The notes: generated by a model from the letters alone, not told the origin. Positions 54,033-62,281 are shown, counted from the first letter of the stretch. The stretch: 64,000 nucleotides of DNA from Actinoplanes sp. L3-i22 (GCF_019704555.1 NZ_AP024745.1:96001-160000); one strand, 5' to 3'. Numbers and translations are program-made.

Positions 54033-55265
54033 ATGTTCTTGATCAACCGCAGGGCGCTGGCCGCGATCGGCATCACCGCCGCGGCAGTGGCCACGACGAC
54101 CCTCTTCACCTCTCCCGCGCAGGCCGCCTCGGCCGGCATCGCGAAGGTGGTGGGCACGAACACGGTGCAGTTCAACGCCCTGATGGGCAAGTCGAACGCC
54201 CTGGTCATCACGATCTCCGGCCGCACGGTCACGCTCGACGACAAGGTTGCGCTCACCCCGGGCAAGGGCTGCAAGAAGGTCGACGCCACCAAGGTGAAGT
54301 GCACGACCTCGAAGACGACGACGAAGCTCAGCGTCGCGCTCGGGGACAAGAACGACTCGGTCACCAACAAGACCTCGGTGTACATGCTCGCCGACGGTGG
54401 CGCCGGCAACGACGTCCTGATCGGCGGCGCGGGCGTCGACCAGCTGCAGGGCTCCACCGGCAACGACAAGATCTACGGCAAGGCCGGCAACGACATCCTG
54501 TTCGGCGAGGCCGGCGACGACCTGATCTGGGGCTACACCGGCAACGACCGGATCGACGCGGGCGCCGGCAACGACCGGGTGGCGGCCGAGGCCGGCAACG
54601 ACCGGATCCTCGGTGGCACCGGCAACGACCGGCTCGACGGCGGCATCGGCCACGACGGCATCAGCGGTGGCGCGGGCAACGACGCCATCTACGGCCAGGA
54701 CGGCAACGACACGCTGCTCGGCGACGCCGGCAACGACACCCTGGTCGGCGGCGCCGGCAACGACGACATCGCCGGCGGCGCGGACAACGACCGGGTGCTC
54801 GGCGGCGACGGTGACGACTACGTCTACGGCGACAACCCGGACGGCACCGGCACCGGCGCGGACGTTCTCTCCGGCGACGCGGGCGCGGACATCATCGAGG
54901 CCGGCGCCGGCAACGACCGGGTCGACTCCGGCGCGGGCAAGGACTACGTCTTCGGCCAGGCCGGCAACGACGCGATCGCCGGCAGCGGCGACGACGACGG
55001 TCTGGTCGGCGAGGACGTCGGCTTGGACGCCAACAACCACGAGGTTCTGATCGGCAGCGACTCCGCGCTGGACGTCCTCGACGGTGGCGACCAGATCACC
55101 GAGGACACCTGCCTCGTGATGGCCGCCGGCACGACCACCAACTGCGAGGTGACGAACCAGACGGCTGGCGTCGCCACGCTGTCCGGCGCCCGGTCGCACC
55201 TCGACTTCGCCGCGCTGACCGAGGCCAAGAAGGACGCGGCCGCCGCGTTCGCCGCAGTCAAGTAA
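54033..55265 (+). CDS. Secreted RTX-type calcium-binding repeat protein (paralogue 2)
   Basis: 410 residues from ATG 54033 with GGGGAA upstream. Signal peptide about 1-32 (ending SPAQA). A beta domain (about 33-125, LVITISGRTVTLDDKVALTP, shared with paralogue 1) is followed by a longer run of at least 18 GGxGNDxIxGxxGNDxLxx repeats to residue about 330 and a capped C-terminus with two Cys (EDTCLVMAAGTTTNCEVTNQ), perhaps a disulphide. No enzyme domain. Probably a cell-surface or secreted Ca2+-dependent structural protein. Confidence 0.88.
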   Translation: MFLINRRALAAIGITAAAVATTTLFTSPAQAASAGIAKVVGTNTVQFNALMGKSNALVITISGRTVTLDDKVALTPGKGCKKVDATKVKCTTSKTTTKLSVALGDKNDSVTNKTSVYMLADGGAGNDVLIGGAGVDQLQGSTGNDKIYGKAGNDILFGEAGDDLIWGYTGNDRIDAGAGNDRVAAEAGNDRILGGTGNDRLDGGIGHDGISGGAGNDAIYGQDGNDTLLGDAGNDTLVGGAGNDDIAGGADNDRVLGGDGDDYVYGDNPDGTGTGADVLSGDAGADIIEAGAGNDRVDSGAGKDYVFGQAGNDAIAGSGDDDGLVGEDVGLDANNHEVLIGSDSALDVLDGGDQITEDTCLVMAAGTTTNCEVTNQTAGVATLSGARSHLDFAALTEAKKDAAAAFAAVK

Positions 55266-55282
55266 TCCAGCACGCCGTGAAC

Positions 55283-55312
55283 CGGCGCCCGGCGATCCCG
55301 CCGGGCGCCGTT
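55283..55312 (+). terminator. Hairpin terminator after RTX paralogue 2
   Basis: CGGCGCCCGGC (55283-55293) and GCCGGGCGCCG (55300-55310) form a perfect 11-bp stem with a 6-base loop, then TTCCCG, 17 bases after the stop. Confidence 0.85.
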
Positions 55313-55485
55313 CCCGTTTCCGGCCACGGTTCGCCGCCGGCGTCAGGCTTCGGCCCGGTCGCTGCCACCCCGCTCTCCACCCCAGGCTGCGGCGCGGTCG
55401 CGGTCAATTCGCTTTCCGGTACGCAGCGCGACACAGTCCGGAGTTCCGGGGACCAGGCGCCGCCCGGGGCGTCGAGTCGCCAACC

Positions 55486-55578
55486 ATGGTGATCAGGAAG
55501 CGCTGGCCGGCAGCCGGGCTGTACCACGTCTTCGAGCGCACCTTCGACGAGCTCTGGAGCGGTGGCCAGCCCCGATGA
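55486..55578 (+). pseudogene. Short ORF, probably the 3' remnant of a regulator gene
   Basis: A 30-residue frame (ATG 55486) whose stop overlaps the next ATG by 4 bases, as in coupled operons. Its end, LYHVFERTFDELWSGGQP, resembles the common C-terminus of actinobacterial XRE/DUF5753- or DUF5919-type DNA-binding proteins, where a Phe-x-x-LW run precedes a Gly/Ala/Pro tail. No helix-turn-helix lies upstream in frame. It is best explained as what is left after a deletion, or as a tiny coupled leader peptide. Confidence 0.35.
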
Positions 55579-56372
55579 CCGACTACGCCGACCTACTCCC
55601 GATCGCCCACCAGGCCGTCGACCTCGCCCAAAGAATCATCCGCACCATGCAACCCGGCGTGCTCACGGCAAAGGGCGACCGCGACATGGCCTCGGAGGTG
55701 GATTTCGCCGTCGAGGCGCAGGTGCGTGCGTTCCTGGCGGAGCAGACACCGGACATCGGTTTTCTCGGCGAAGAGAACGGCACGAGCGGGGCCACCCGCG
55801 GCCGGATGTGGGCGCTCGACCCGGTGGACGGGACCGTCAACTTCGTGCACGGATCACCTCTGTGCGCGGTCTCGCTCGGCTTGATCACCGAGGGCCGGTC
55901 GGTGCTCGGAGTCATCGACCTCCCATTTCTCGGCACTCGCTACTCGGCCGCGGAAGGCAGCGGCGCACATGCGAACGGAGCCGCTATCGCAGCCAGCGCC
56001 ACAGGTGACATCGGCGAAGCCGTGGTGGCCATCGGTGACTACGCGGTCGGCGAGGGTGCCGAGGCGAAGAATCGGATCCGGTTCGCGTTGACCCAGCGGC
56101 TCGGATCCGAAGCGCAGCGGATCCGCATGCACGGGTCGGCGGCGATCGACCTGGCATGGCTCGCCGCCGGCCATGTTGATGCCGTGGTCATGCTTGCGAA
56201 CAAGCCCTGGGATACGGCCGCTGGTGTTGTTATCGCCAGGGAGGCCGGCGTAGTTGTCGTGGATTACGACGGCTCACCGCACACCTTCGACTCGCAGGCG
56301 ACTATCGCGGCTAACCCGAAGTTACTCCCGACGGTCCTCGCCATGCTCGGCGAAGAGCAGAAGCAGGGTTAG
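55575..56372 (+). CDS. Inositol monophosphatase-family phosphatase
   Basis: 265 residues of the IMPase/FBPase superfamily. Metal-binding motifs are FLGEENGTSG (first Glu), WALDPVDGTVNFVHG (Asp-x-x-Asp-Gly-Thr) and NKPWDTAAGVVIAREAG (Trp-Asp). It dephosphorylates inositol-phosphate-like sugar phosphates with Mg2+. ATG 55575 is set by overlap with the short upstream ORF. Codon third positions are less G/C-biased than the neighbours (for example near 56220-56280), and it sits beside a tRNA cluster, so it may be acquired. Physiological substrate unknown. Confidence 0.85.
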   Translation: MTDYADLLPIAHQAVDLAQRIIRTMQPGVLTAKGDRDMASEVDFAVEAQVRAFLAEQTPDIGFLGEENGTSGATRGRMWALDPVDGTVNFVHGSPLCAVSLGLITEGRSVLGVIDLPFLGTRYSAAEGSGAHANGAAIAASATGDIGEAVVAIGDYAVGEGAEAKNRIRFALTQRLGSEAQRIRMHGSAAIDLAWLAAGHVDAVVMLANKPWDTAAGVVIAREAGVVVVDYDGSPHTFDSQATIAANPKLLPTVLAMLGEEQKQG

Positions 56373-56748
56373 GACCTCACCCGAGAAGCCTGCTGGCGGG
56401 CTCGGCCGGCGCGCCGGCCCAATCGGTGCTCGGGGCCGTGACGATCGCTGAGTTTGGCTGAGTTCCGGCGATCGCTTCCGCTTCGCTCCGCGGCTCGCCA
56501 CTGAATGCCCGGGGGCGCGGCTGCGCCGTGGCTCGCGGAATTGTGTCGGCTGTCACCGCGAGGGTTTTAGCCGGTGAGGCTCAGTGGTCGAGAGCGTGGC
56601 CCGAACGGCGTGCAACTCACGGCGGTGGTCATGGGAAATTCGCGGTCACCAGAGGGCAATTTCGTGGCGCCGAAAAGGCCGGGAAAGCAAAACGTCCACC
56701 GTGCGTTTCCGCAGGTGGACGGTGCTCAGTGCCCGGCGAGAGGCCTGG
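56373..56748. other. Intergenic region downstream of the tRNA cluster
   Basis: No supported gene. It contains A/T-containing stretches unlike backbone coding DNA and, near the right end, the terminator of the tRNA transcript. ORFs here overlap the tRNAs or have no family features. No copy of the tRNA-Phe 3' end that would mark an attachment site is visible in this interval. Confidence 0.5.
56693..56721 (-). terminator. Terminator of the tRNA transcript
   Basis: CGTCCACC...GGTGGACG (56693-56700 and 56714-56721) with an inner GCG/CGC pair. Read on the minus strand the stem is followed by TTTTGC, a Rho-independent signal 28 bases after tRNA-Phe. Confidence 0.8.
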
Positions 56749-56822
56749 TGGCCAGGGGCGGGGTCGAACCGCCGACCTTCCGATTTTCAGTCGGACGCTC
56801 GTACCAACTGAGCTACCTGGCC
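56749..56822 (-). tRNA. tRNA-Phe (GAA)
   Basis: 74 nt. The acceptor stem GGCCAGG/CCTGGCC with discriminator A, anticodon loop CTGAAAA (GAA) and T-arm GGCGGTTCGACCCCGCC close properly. The 3' CCA is not encoded. It is the last of the three-tRNA unit. Confidence 0.97.
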
Positions 56823-56837
56823 GTACATGTTGCCTTG

Positions 56838-56911
56838 CGGTCCTGACGGGACTTGAACCCGCGACCTCCGCCTTGACAGGGCGGCGAGCACTCCAACTGC
56901 TCCACAGGACC
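56838..56911 (-). tRNA. tRNA-Asp (GTC)
   Basis: 74 nt. Acceptor GGTCCTG/CAGGACC, discriminator G, anticodon loop CTGTCAA (GTC) and T-arm GCGGGTTCAAGTCCCGT. The 3' CCA is not encoded. It lies 15 bases from tRNA-Phe. Confidence 0.97.
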
Positions 56912-56972
56912 TTGCTATTCACTTCTGTTCTTGCTCTGGCCGATCAGCGGCTTGCGTCGCTAACCTTACCAG

Positions 56973-57045
56973 TACCCCCAACGGGATTCGAACCCGTGCT
57001 ACCGCCTTGAAAGGGCGGCGTCCTAGGCCACTAGACGATGAGGGC
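56973..57045 (-). tRNA. tRNA-Glu (TTC)
   Basis: 73 nt. Acceptor GCCCTCA/TGGGGGT (with a G1-U72 pair, as in other actinobacterial tRNA-Glu), discriminator A, anticodon loop CTTTCAA (TTC) and T-arm ACGGGTTCGAATCCCGT. First of the Glu-Asp-Phe unit. This tRNA also feeds Glu-tRNA into tetrapyrrole synthesis. Confidence 0.97.
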
Positions 57046-57218
57046 ATCTCCGCCATCATTGCACATCGAGTTGGCGACCCGATCTGCAACGCTTGGTGGC
57101 CTTGGCCCCAACCGCGCCCCGTTGAAGGCTTGGAAAGCATATGTGATCCACCGGGCGGTCTCCAAATCGGTACCCCTCTTTTCGTTCGCAGGGCTGTGAC
57201 CAGCACGAACGCTGAGGG

Positions 57219-58160
57219 TCAGACGGAGGCGAGGAGGTCGACCGCCTCGGTCAGGCCGGTGAGGCGGGTGATTCCGGGGGGAAGATCGCCGGTGGGCCAG
57301 CCCGGACCGCCCGCGGCCACCACGATCGGCGGGCGTGGGACGTCGCGGACGCGGAGCAGCTGGTCGACCGTGCCGGTGCTGCTGCGCTGGGACCAGAGCA
57401 CCACCGCGGCCGGGCCGGTCCGCCCGATCGCGTCCAGCAGCGCCGGAGACGGCACCCGGGCGCCGAACAGGCGGGTCGGGACACCGCGCTGGGCCAGGGC
57501 GGCGGCCAGCGCCTCCAGGGGCAGCGTGTGCTGCTCCTCGTCGGCGGCGGCGAGCAGGATCCGCGGGGTGCCGGTGGCGTGCTGGGTGGCGGCCAGCACC
57601 TCGGTGACGGTCCGGGAGAGCAGGTGCTCGACCTCGACGTAGCGCAGGGTGGCCTCGTAGCGCTCGCCGATCGCGACCAGGACCGGGATCAGCACCTCGG
57701 TCCAGGTGGTCACCACGCCCCGCTCGTGGATCGCCGCGCAGAGGATGTCCCGCATGGCCGGCGCGTCCAGCCGCATGGCGGCCCGGGTCAGCCCGCGGGC
57801 AACCAACTCCGGCGAAGGATCGGGCAAAGGCGAAGTAGCGGGCAAAGGCGAAGTAGCGGGCGATGGCGAAGTAGCGGAAGAAGGCGAAGTCGCGGGGGAA
57901 GAGGGCGGCGGAACGGTTGGCGGTGAGACGACCGGCTGGGCAAGTGCCCAGGCAGCCGCCTCCGCCGGCGCCACACCCTGCGTGGTGAGCCGCTGCATGA
58001 TCTGCAGCCGGTCCATGTCCTCGGCGGTGTAGCGCCGGTGGTGACCGGTCTCGTGCCGGCTCGGCCCGAGACCGTAGCGCTGATGCCAGGTACGCAGGGT
58101 GGTGACCGCCACACCGAGACGGCGCGCGGCGGCGCCGGCACTCAGCGCCTCATCGGCCAC
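57219..58160 (-). CDS. litR: MerR-family B12-binding regulator, LitR/CarH-like
   Basis: 313 residues. A MerR winged helix (1-70, LSAGAAARRLGVAVTTLRTW) is joined by a Pro/Ser/Thr repeat linker (about 80-117) to a helical cap and a Rossmann B12 domain (about 200-313). In CarH a W-x9-EH motif caps adenosylcobalamin; here it reads Y168-x9-E178-H179. The lower-ligand motif ExHxxG reads E209-Q-H211-T-L-P214, keeping the His. This family represses carotenoid genes in the dark and releases DNA on light-driven cobalamin change. GTG 58160 has GGAG about 8 bases upstream and overlaps the idi stop by 11 bases. It is the last gene of the crtE-crtI-idi operon. Confidence 0.85.
   Translation of the reverse strand: MADEALSAGAAARRLGVAVTTLRTWHQRYGLGPSRHETGHHRRYTAEDMDRLQIMQRLTTQGVAPAEAAAWALAQPVVSPPTVPPPSSPATSPSSATSPSPATSPLPATSPLPDPSPELVARGLTRAAMRLDAPAMRDILCAAIHERGVVTTWTEVLIPVLVAIGERYEATLRYVEVEHLLSRTVTEVLAATQHATGTPRILLAAADEEQHTLPLEALAAALAQRGVPTRLFGARVPSPALLDAIGRTGPAAVVLWSQRSSTGTVDQLLRVRDVPRPPIVVAAGGPGWPTGDLPPGITRLTGLTEAVDLLASV
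57816..57897 (-). repeat. 18-bp coding repeats in the regulator's linker
   Basis: Four to five units of GGCAAAGGCGAAGTAGCG type (plus-strand sense) encode SPATSP/SPLPATSP in the linker between the DNA-binding and B12 domains. The near-identical DNA copies point to slippage, so linker length may vary between strains. Confidence 0.8.
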
Positions 58161-58746
58161 CCGACCGCTCCGTGAGAAGGACACTCGATTGCTCCGTCGA
58201 AAGGGCGCCGGCATCGTCCCCGAGGAGGACCTCGAGAACACCGGACAACCAGGGTGCGTACGACTCCGGGGCGGCCGCCACGTCGGCCCGTAACGAGGGC
58301 GGCGACACCCAGCGCAGCTCGGCGATCTCGGCCGGGTCCGGCCGGGGCGCCGTCGCCGCCGGGAGCGTGCCGAGCAGCACGTGGTCGTACTCGTGCTCGA
58401 CCCGCCCGGTGACCGGATCCGTCGCCCGATAGGTGTAGACGCCGAGCTCGGTGAGCGCGACGTCCCGTACCGAAAGCTCTTCGGAGAGACGGCGACCGGC
58501 CGCCTCGGTGACCGACTCGCCGGGGCCGGGGTGGCCGCAGCAGGTGTTGCCCCAGCGCAGCGGGAAGCGGGTCTTGACCGCGGCCCGTTGCTGGATCAGC
58601 ACGCGCCCCTCGTCGTCCCGCAGGAAGACCGAGAACGCCCGGTGCAGCGCCCCGGGCTCCTGGTGCGCGTCCGAGACGGTGGCCGACCCGACGGGCCGGC
58701 CCTCCGTGTCGACCAATTCGACGAGATGAGACTCACGAGCGCTCAT
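58150..58746 (-). CDS. idi: Isopentenyl-diphosphate delta-isomerase, type 1
   Basis: 198 residues, a Nudix-fold enzyme interconverting IPP and DMAPP. The active-site Cys lies in GNTCCGHPGPGESV, with a metal-binding EHEYDHVLLG segment and the Nudix-like box EAAGRRLSEELSV. Start ATG 58746 overlaps the crtI stop (ATGA). It supplies DMAPP primer for carotenoid chains. The C-terminal tail (STEQSSVLLTERSGGR) is extended and overlaps the regulator start. Confidence 0.95.
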   Translation of the reverse strand: MSARESHLVELVDTEGRPVGSATVSDAHQEPGALHRAFSVFLRDDEGRVLIQQRAAVKTRFPLRWGNTCCGHPGPGESVTEAAGRRLSEELSVRDVALTELGVYTYRATDPVTGRVEHEYDHVLLGTLPAATAPRPDPAEIAELRWVSPPSLRADVAAAPESYAPWLSGVLEVLLGDDAGALSTEQSSVLLTERSGGR

Positions 58747-60257
58747 GAAACCCCCTGTGTGATCCGGCTCGCGGCCAGCTTTCCGGAGATGAGCACCATC
58801 GGCACGCCGACGCCGGGTTGTGTGCCCGAACCGGTGAAGACCACGTTCGGTAGCGAGGGGTGCATGTTCGAGGGGCGGAACGGGCCGGTCTGGGAGAACG
58901 AGTGCGCGGCGGCGAACGGGGTGCCGGCGGCCATCCCGTCGTCCGCCCAGTCGGCCGGGGTGATGATCCGCTCGACCTCCACGCCGTCCCGGAAGCCGAT
59001 GTATCCACGCTGCTCAAGCGTGCGCAGCAGCTCGTCGGCGTAACGCTCGGCGAGGCCGCCGCGCCAGTCCATCGGGCCGGTCTCGAGGTTCGGGGTGGGG
59101 GCGAGGACGTAGTAGGTCTGCTTGCCGTCGGGCGCCGCGGACGGGTCGGTCCGGGTCGGGTTGGTCACCAGCAGTGACGGGTCACTCATCAGCAGACCGC
59201 GGTTGATCACCTCGTCGAAGGTGCGCTTCCACGTCGTACCGAAATGGATGTTGTGGTGGGCGATTTTGGAGAATGACCGCGTCGATCCCACGTGCACCAC
59301 CACGCAGGACGGTGAGTAGCGCAGGCGCCGCGGGCGCCGGGCCGGGAGCAGGTCGCGGTAGGCGATCGGAAGATCCGGATTCAGTACGACGGTGTCGGCC
59401 GCGATGACCTCGCCCCCGGCCGTGAGCACCCCGGTCGCCCGGCCGTTCCGGGTGACCACCCGCTCGACCGTGGTGTCGTAACGGAACGTCACGCCATGCT
59501 TCTCGGCGGCCCCGGCCAGCGCCTTCGGCACCGCGTGCATGCCGCCCTTGGGGTAGAAGACGCCGGCGACCGAGTCGAGGTACGCGATCACCGCGTAGAT
59601 GGCGAGCGCGTCGTGCGGGGCGAGCCCGGCGTACATCGCCTGGAACGAGAAGATCCGCTGGGTCCGCGGGTCACGGAAGTACTCGTTGATCTTCGGCTGC
59701 AGCCGGCGCAGGCCGCCCATGCCCAGCAGCTTCAGCATGTTGAGGTTCATCAGGTCGACCGGGGAGTCCAGGTTCCGGTCGATGAAGTGGTTGCGTTCCA
59801 GCTGCCAGAGCTTCCGGGTGAAGTCGACGAAGCGCAGGTAGCCGTCGGCCTCCCGGGCGCCGCAGACCCGGGCGATCTCGGCCGCCATCCGGGTGGTGTC
59901 GGTGCGCACGTCCAGGGTGGAACCGTCCGGGTAGTACGCCCGATATGCCGGGTCCAGCGGCGTGAGCTCCAGCCAGTCGGAGAGCTTCTCGCCGACCGCT
60001 TCGAGCGGCTCCGCGATCAGCTCCGGCATGGTCAGCACGGTCGGGCCGGTGTCGAAGTCGAAGCCGCCGACCGAGAGGCGCCCGGCGCGACCGCCCGGCA
60101 CCGGCTCCCGCTCGACCACGGTCACCTCGCGCCCGGCCGCGGCCAGGTGCAGGGCGCAGGAGAGGCCGGCCAGACCGGCGCCGACTATGACGACCCGATC
60201 GGTGGGTCCGGTGACGGTACGCACGGCGCGACTCCAAGGGGTGGGGGACTTCATCAT
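58743..60257 (-). CDS. crtI: Phytoene desaturase
   Basis: 504 residues. The FAD-binding start RVVIVGAGLAGLSCALHLAA, GGRAGRLSVGGFDFDTGPTV, and the C-terminal FTGSGTQPGVGVPMVLISGK are CrtI signatures. It introduces double bonds into phytoene, towards lycopene, at the membrane using FAD. ATG 60257 overlaps the crtE stop (TCAT on the plus strand), fixing the start. The first 20 residues before the FAD motif are slightly long for the family. Confidence 0.95.
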   Translation of the reverse strand: MMKSPTPWSRAVRTVTGPTDRVVIVGAGLAGLSCALHLAAAGREVTVVEREPVPGGRAGRLSVGGFDFDTGPTVLTMPELIAEPLEAVGEKLSDWLELTPLDPAYRAYYPDGSTLDVRTDTTRMAAEIARVCGAREADGYLRFVDFTRKLWQLERNHFIDRNLDSPVDLMNLNMLKLLGMGGLRRLQPKINEYFRDPRTQRIFSFQAMYAGLAPHDALAIYAVIAYLDSVAGVFYPKGGMHAVPKALAGAAEKHGVTFRYDTTVERVVTRNGRATGVLTAGGEVIAADTVVLNPDLPIAYRDLLPARRPRRLRYSPSCVVVHVGSTRSFSKIAHHNIHFGTTWKRTFDEVINRGLLMSDPSLLVTNPTRTDPSAAPDGKQTYYVLAPTPNLETGPMDWRGGLAERYADELLRTLEQRGYIGFRDGVEVERIITPADWADDGMAAGTPFAAAHSFSQTGPFRPSNMHPSLPNVVFTGSGTQPGVGVPMVLISGKLAASRITQGVS

Positions 60258-61324
60258 GCCGGGCGCTGCGTCGACACGGTGGCGAGCTCGATCAGCACGC
60301 CCCGGGCCTCGGGGTCGATCGGGGCCGAGGTCAGCGCGGTGAGACCCGCGGTGACCCGGGCGCGGATCATCTCCTCGACCCGGGCGGGCGCCCCGGTCTC
60401 CGCGATGATCTGTGCCTTGCGATCGATCTCAGCACTGTCCAGCTCGGACAGCTGAGCCGGGGTGGCCATCCGCCGGGCCAGCATCAGCAGCGCGGTCGGC
60501 TTGCCGGTGCGCAGGTCGTCGCCGGCCGGCTTGCCGGTCACCGCGGGGTCGCCGTAGACCCCGAGCAGGTCGTCACGCAGCTGGAACGCCTCGCCGACCG
60601 CGGTCCCGTACACCTGGTACGCCTCGGCGACCTCGGGGTCGTCGGCCCCGGCCAGCGCGAGCCCGTAGTCGAGCGGCCACTGCACGGTGTAGCTCGCCGT
60701 CTTGTGCCGGGCCACCAGCAGCGCGCGCTCCACCGACCAGGACTCCGGGTCGGTCTCGCCGAGCACGTCCAGGTACTGCCCGGCGACCGCTTCGATGCGC
60801 ATCCGGTCATACCGCGCCCGCACTTCGAGCAGGGTGGCCGGCGGCACCCCGGTACGGGCCAGCAGCTGGTCCGCCCAGACCAGGCAGAGGTCGCCGACCA
60901 GCACCGCCGCCGAGTTGCCGAACCGGGCGCCGTGCTGCCCGGCGAAGATCCGGTGCGCCGTGGGTCGGCCACGCCGGGTCGCCGAGTCGTCCATCAGGTC
61001 GTCGTGGACGAGTGCGAACGTGTGCATCAGCTCCAGCGCGCCGAGCGCCGGCAGCAGCGGCGCGGAGTCGGCGCCGGGGCCGGCGACACCGCGCCACCCC
61101 CAGTACGCGAACGTCGGCCGCAGCCGCTTTCCGCCGGCCAGCACCAGGTCACGGGCGGTACGGGCGAAGCCGCCGAGCGCGGGGTCGATCGCGTCCAGGG
61201 AGGCGATCTGCGGGGCGAGGAAGTCGGCGAGCGTCCCCTCGACGGCGTCGATCAGCCCAGTGTGGGTAACCGGTTGACGGGGTATCGCGCTGACACGATT
61301 TCCCTCGAGGGTGTCATTGGCCAC
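60254..61324 (-). CDS. crtE: Geranylgeranyl-diphosphate synthase (polyprenyl synthetase)
   Basis: 356 residues. The first Asp-rich motif is ALVHDDLMDDSA (DDLMD, 108-112) and the second is LRDDLLGVYGD. GGKRLRPTF and QYLDVLGETD also fit. It condenses IPP units to a C20 diphosphate for phytoene. Chain length cannot be proven by eye; context favours GGPP. ATG 61324 starts at the divergent control region (61325-61392). First gene of the crtE-crtI-idi-litR operon. Confidence 0.92.
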   Translation of the reverse strand: MANDTLEGNRVSAIPRQPVTHTGLIDAVEGTLADFLAPQIASLDAIDPALGGFARTARDLVLAGGKRLRPTFAYWGWRGVAGPGADSAPLLPALGALELMHTFALVHDDLMDDSATRRGRPTAHRIFAGQHGARFGNSAAVLVGDLCLVWADQLLARTGVPPATLLEVRARYDRMRIEAVAGQYLDVLGETDPESWSVERALLVARHKTASYTVQWPLDYGLALAGADDPEVAEAYQVYGTAVGEAFQLRDDLLGVYGDPAVTGKPAGDDLRTGKPTALLMLARRMATPAQLSELDSAEIDRKAQIIAETGAPARVEEMIRARVTAGLTALTSAPIDPEARGVLIELATVSTQRPA

Positions 61325-61392
61325 GCTCAGTACCGTACCCTAACTTTCGGAAGTTGCGTCGATTCGTGCGTCGATTTACCGGGAGGACCGGG
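61325..61392. promoter_or_regulatory. Divergent control region of crtE and crtB
   Basis: Only 68 bases separate the two starts. It holds the inverted repeat AACTT-TCGG-AAGTT (61342-61355) and GTACCGTACC beside it (61331-61340), both candidates for the site of the MerR-type regulator encoded in the same operon. GGGAGG (61381-61386) is the ribosome site of crtB. No -35/-10 pair stands out on either strand, so an ECF- or activator-type promoter is possible. Confidence 0.5.
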
Positions 61393-62280
61393 ATGGATAC
61401 CGATCTGGCCGCCGCCTACGCGCGCTGCCGTGACCTGCACCGAGAGCACGGCCGGACGTATTACCTGGCGACCCGCTTACTACCGGCCTGGAAGCGTCGG
61501 CACGTGCACGCTCTGTATGGATTCACCCGGTTCGCGGACGAGATCGTCGACCGGACCGAGTCCCAGCCGCCCGCCGAGCGCGCCGCCGAGCTCTCCGCCT
61601 GGTCCACCGGGTTCCTGGCCGGCCTGCGCGGCGAGCCGGTCGAGGACCCGCTGCTCCCGGCCGTCCTGCACACCATCGCGGTCTTCGGGCTCGACCTGGA
61701 CGACTTCGAGAAGTTCCTGCACAGCATGGAGATGGACCTCACGGTCACCGGTTACTCGACCTACGACGACCTGCTCGGGTACATGGAGGGCTCGGCCGCG
61801 GTGATCGGCACGATGATGCTGCCGATCCTCGGCTCCGCCGACCCGGTCGCCGCCCGGGAGCCGGCCCGCCAGCTCGGCTTCGCGTTCCAGCTCACCAACT
61901 TCATCCGGGACATCGCCGAGGACCTCGCCCGCGGCCGGGTCTACCTGCCCGAAGAACACCTTGCCGAGTACGGCGTCACGATCGCCGACCTGCGTGCCGG
62001 GGTCGCCACGCCGCCCGTCCGCGCGCTGATCAAGGCCGAGGTGGGCCGGGCCCGGGAGCACTACGCCGCCGCCGCGCCCGGCATCCCGCTGCTCGAACCC
62101 GCCTCGCAGGCCTGCATGCGCACCGCGTTCCAGCTCTACGGCGGCATCCTCGACGAGATCGAGGCGGCCGATTTTGACGTCTTCGTCCGGCGGGCCACCG
62201 TGCCCAACCGCCGCCGGGCCGCGGTTGCCGTCCGCAGCCTCCTGACCCGGCCCGGCACCCCGGTCCAACTGGCGGCCTGA
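61393..62280 (+). CDS. crtB: Phytoene synthase
   Basis: 295 residues. It joins two GGPP molecules to 15-cis-phytoene. The Asp-rich motifs are YGFTRFADEIVD (DEIVD, 49-53) and FQLTNFIRDIAEDLARGRVY, with the signature YMEGSAAVIG in between. ATG 61393 with GGGAGG 6 bases upstream is preferred to ATG 61354. It is followed by phr after 1 base, so a two-gene unit. Confidence 0.95.
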   Translation: MDTDLAAAYARCRDLHREHGRTYYLATRLLPAWKRRHVHALYGFTRFADEIVDRTESQPPAERAAELSAWSTGFLAGLRGEPVEDPLLPAVLHTIAVFGLDLDDFEKFLHSMEMDLTVTGYSTYDDLLGYMEGSAAVIGTMMLPILGSADPVAAREPARQLGFAFQLTNFIRDIAEDLARGRVYLPEEHLAEYGVTIADLRAGVATPPVRALIKAEVGRAREHYAAAAPGIPLLEPASQACMRTAFQLYGGILDEIEAADFDVFVRRATVPNRRRAAVAVRSLLTRPGTPVQLAA

Positions 62281-62281
62281 G

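Noticed and set aside
56528..57010. 160-codon ORF across the tRNA genes
   Set aside because: It runs through tRNA-Phe, tRNA-Asp and part of tRNA-Glu on the opposite strand, so it is not a gene.
56749..57045. tRNA cluster as the attachment site of an intact genomic island
   Set aside because: No integrase and no second copy of a tRNA 3' end seen in the window; only a weak scar is suggested.
57816..57897. 18-bp repeats considered as regulator binding sites or CRISPR
   Set aside because: They encode the in-frame SPATSP linker of the MerR-B12 regulator.
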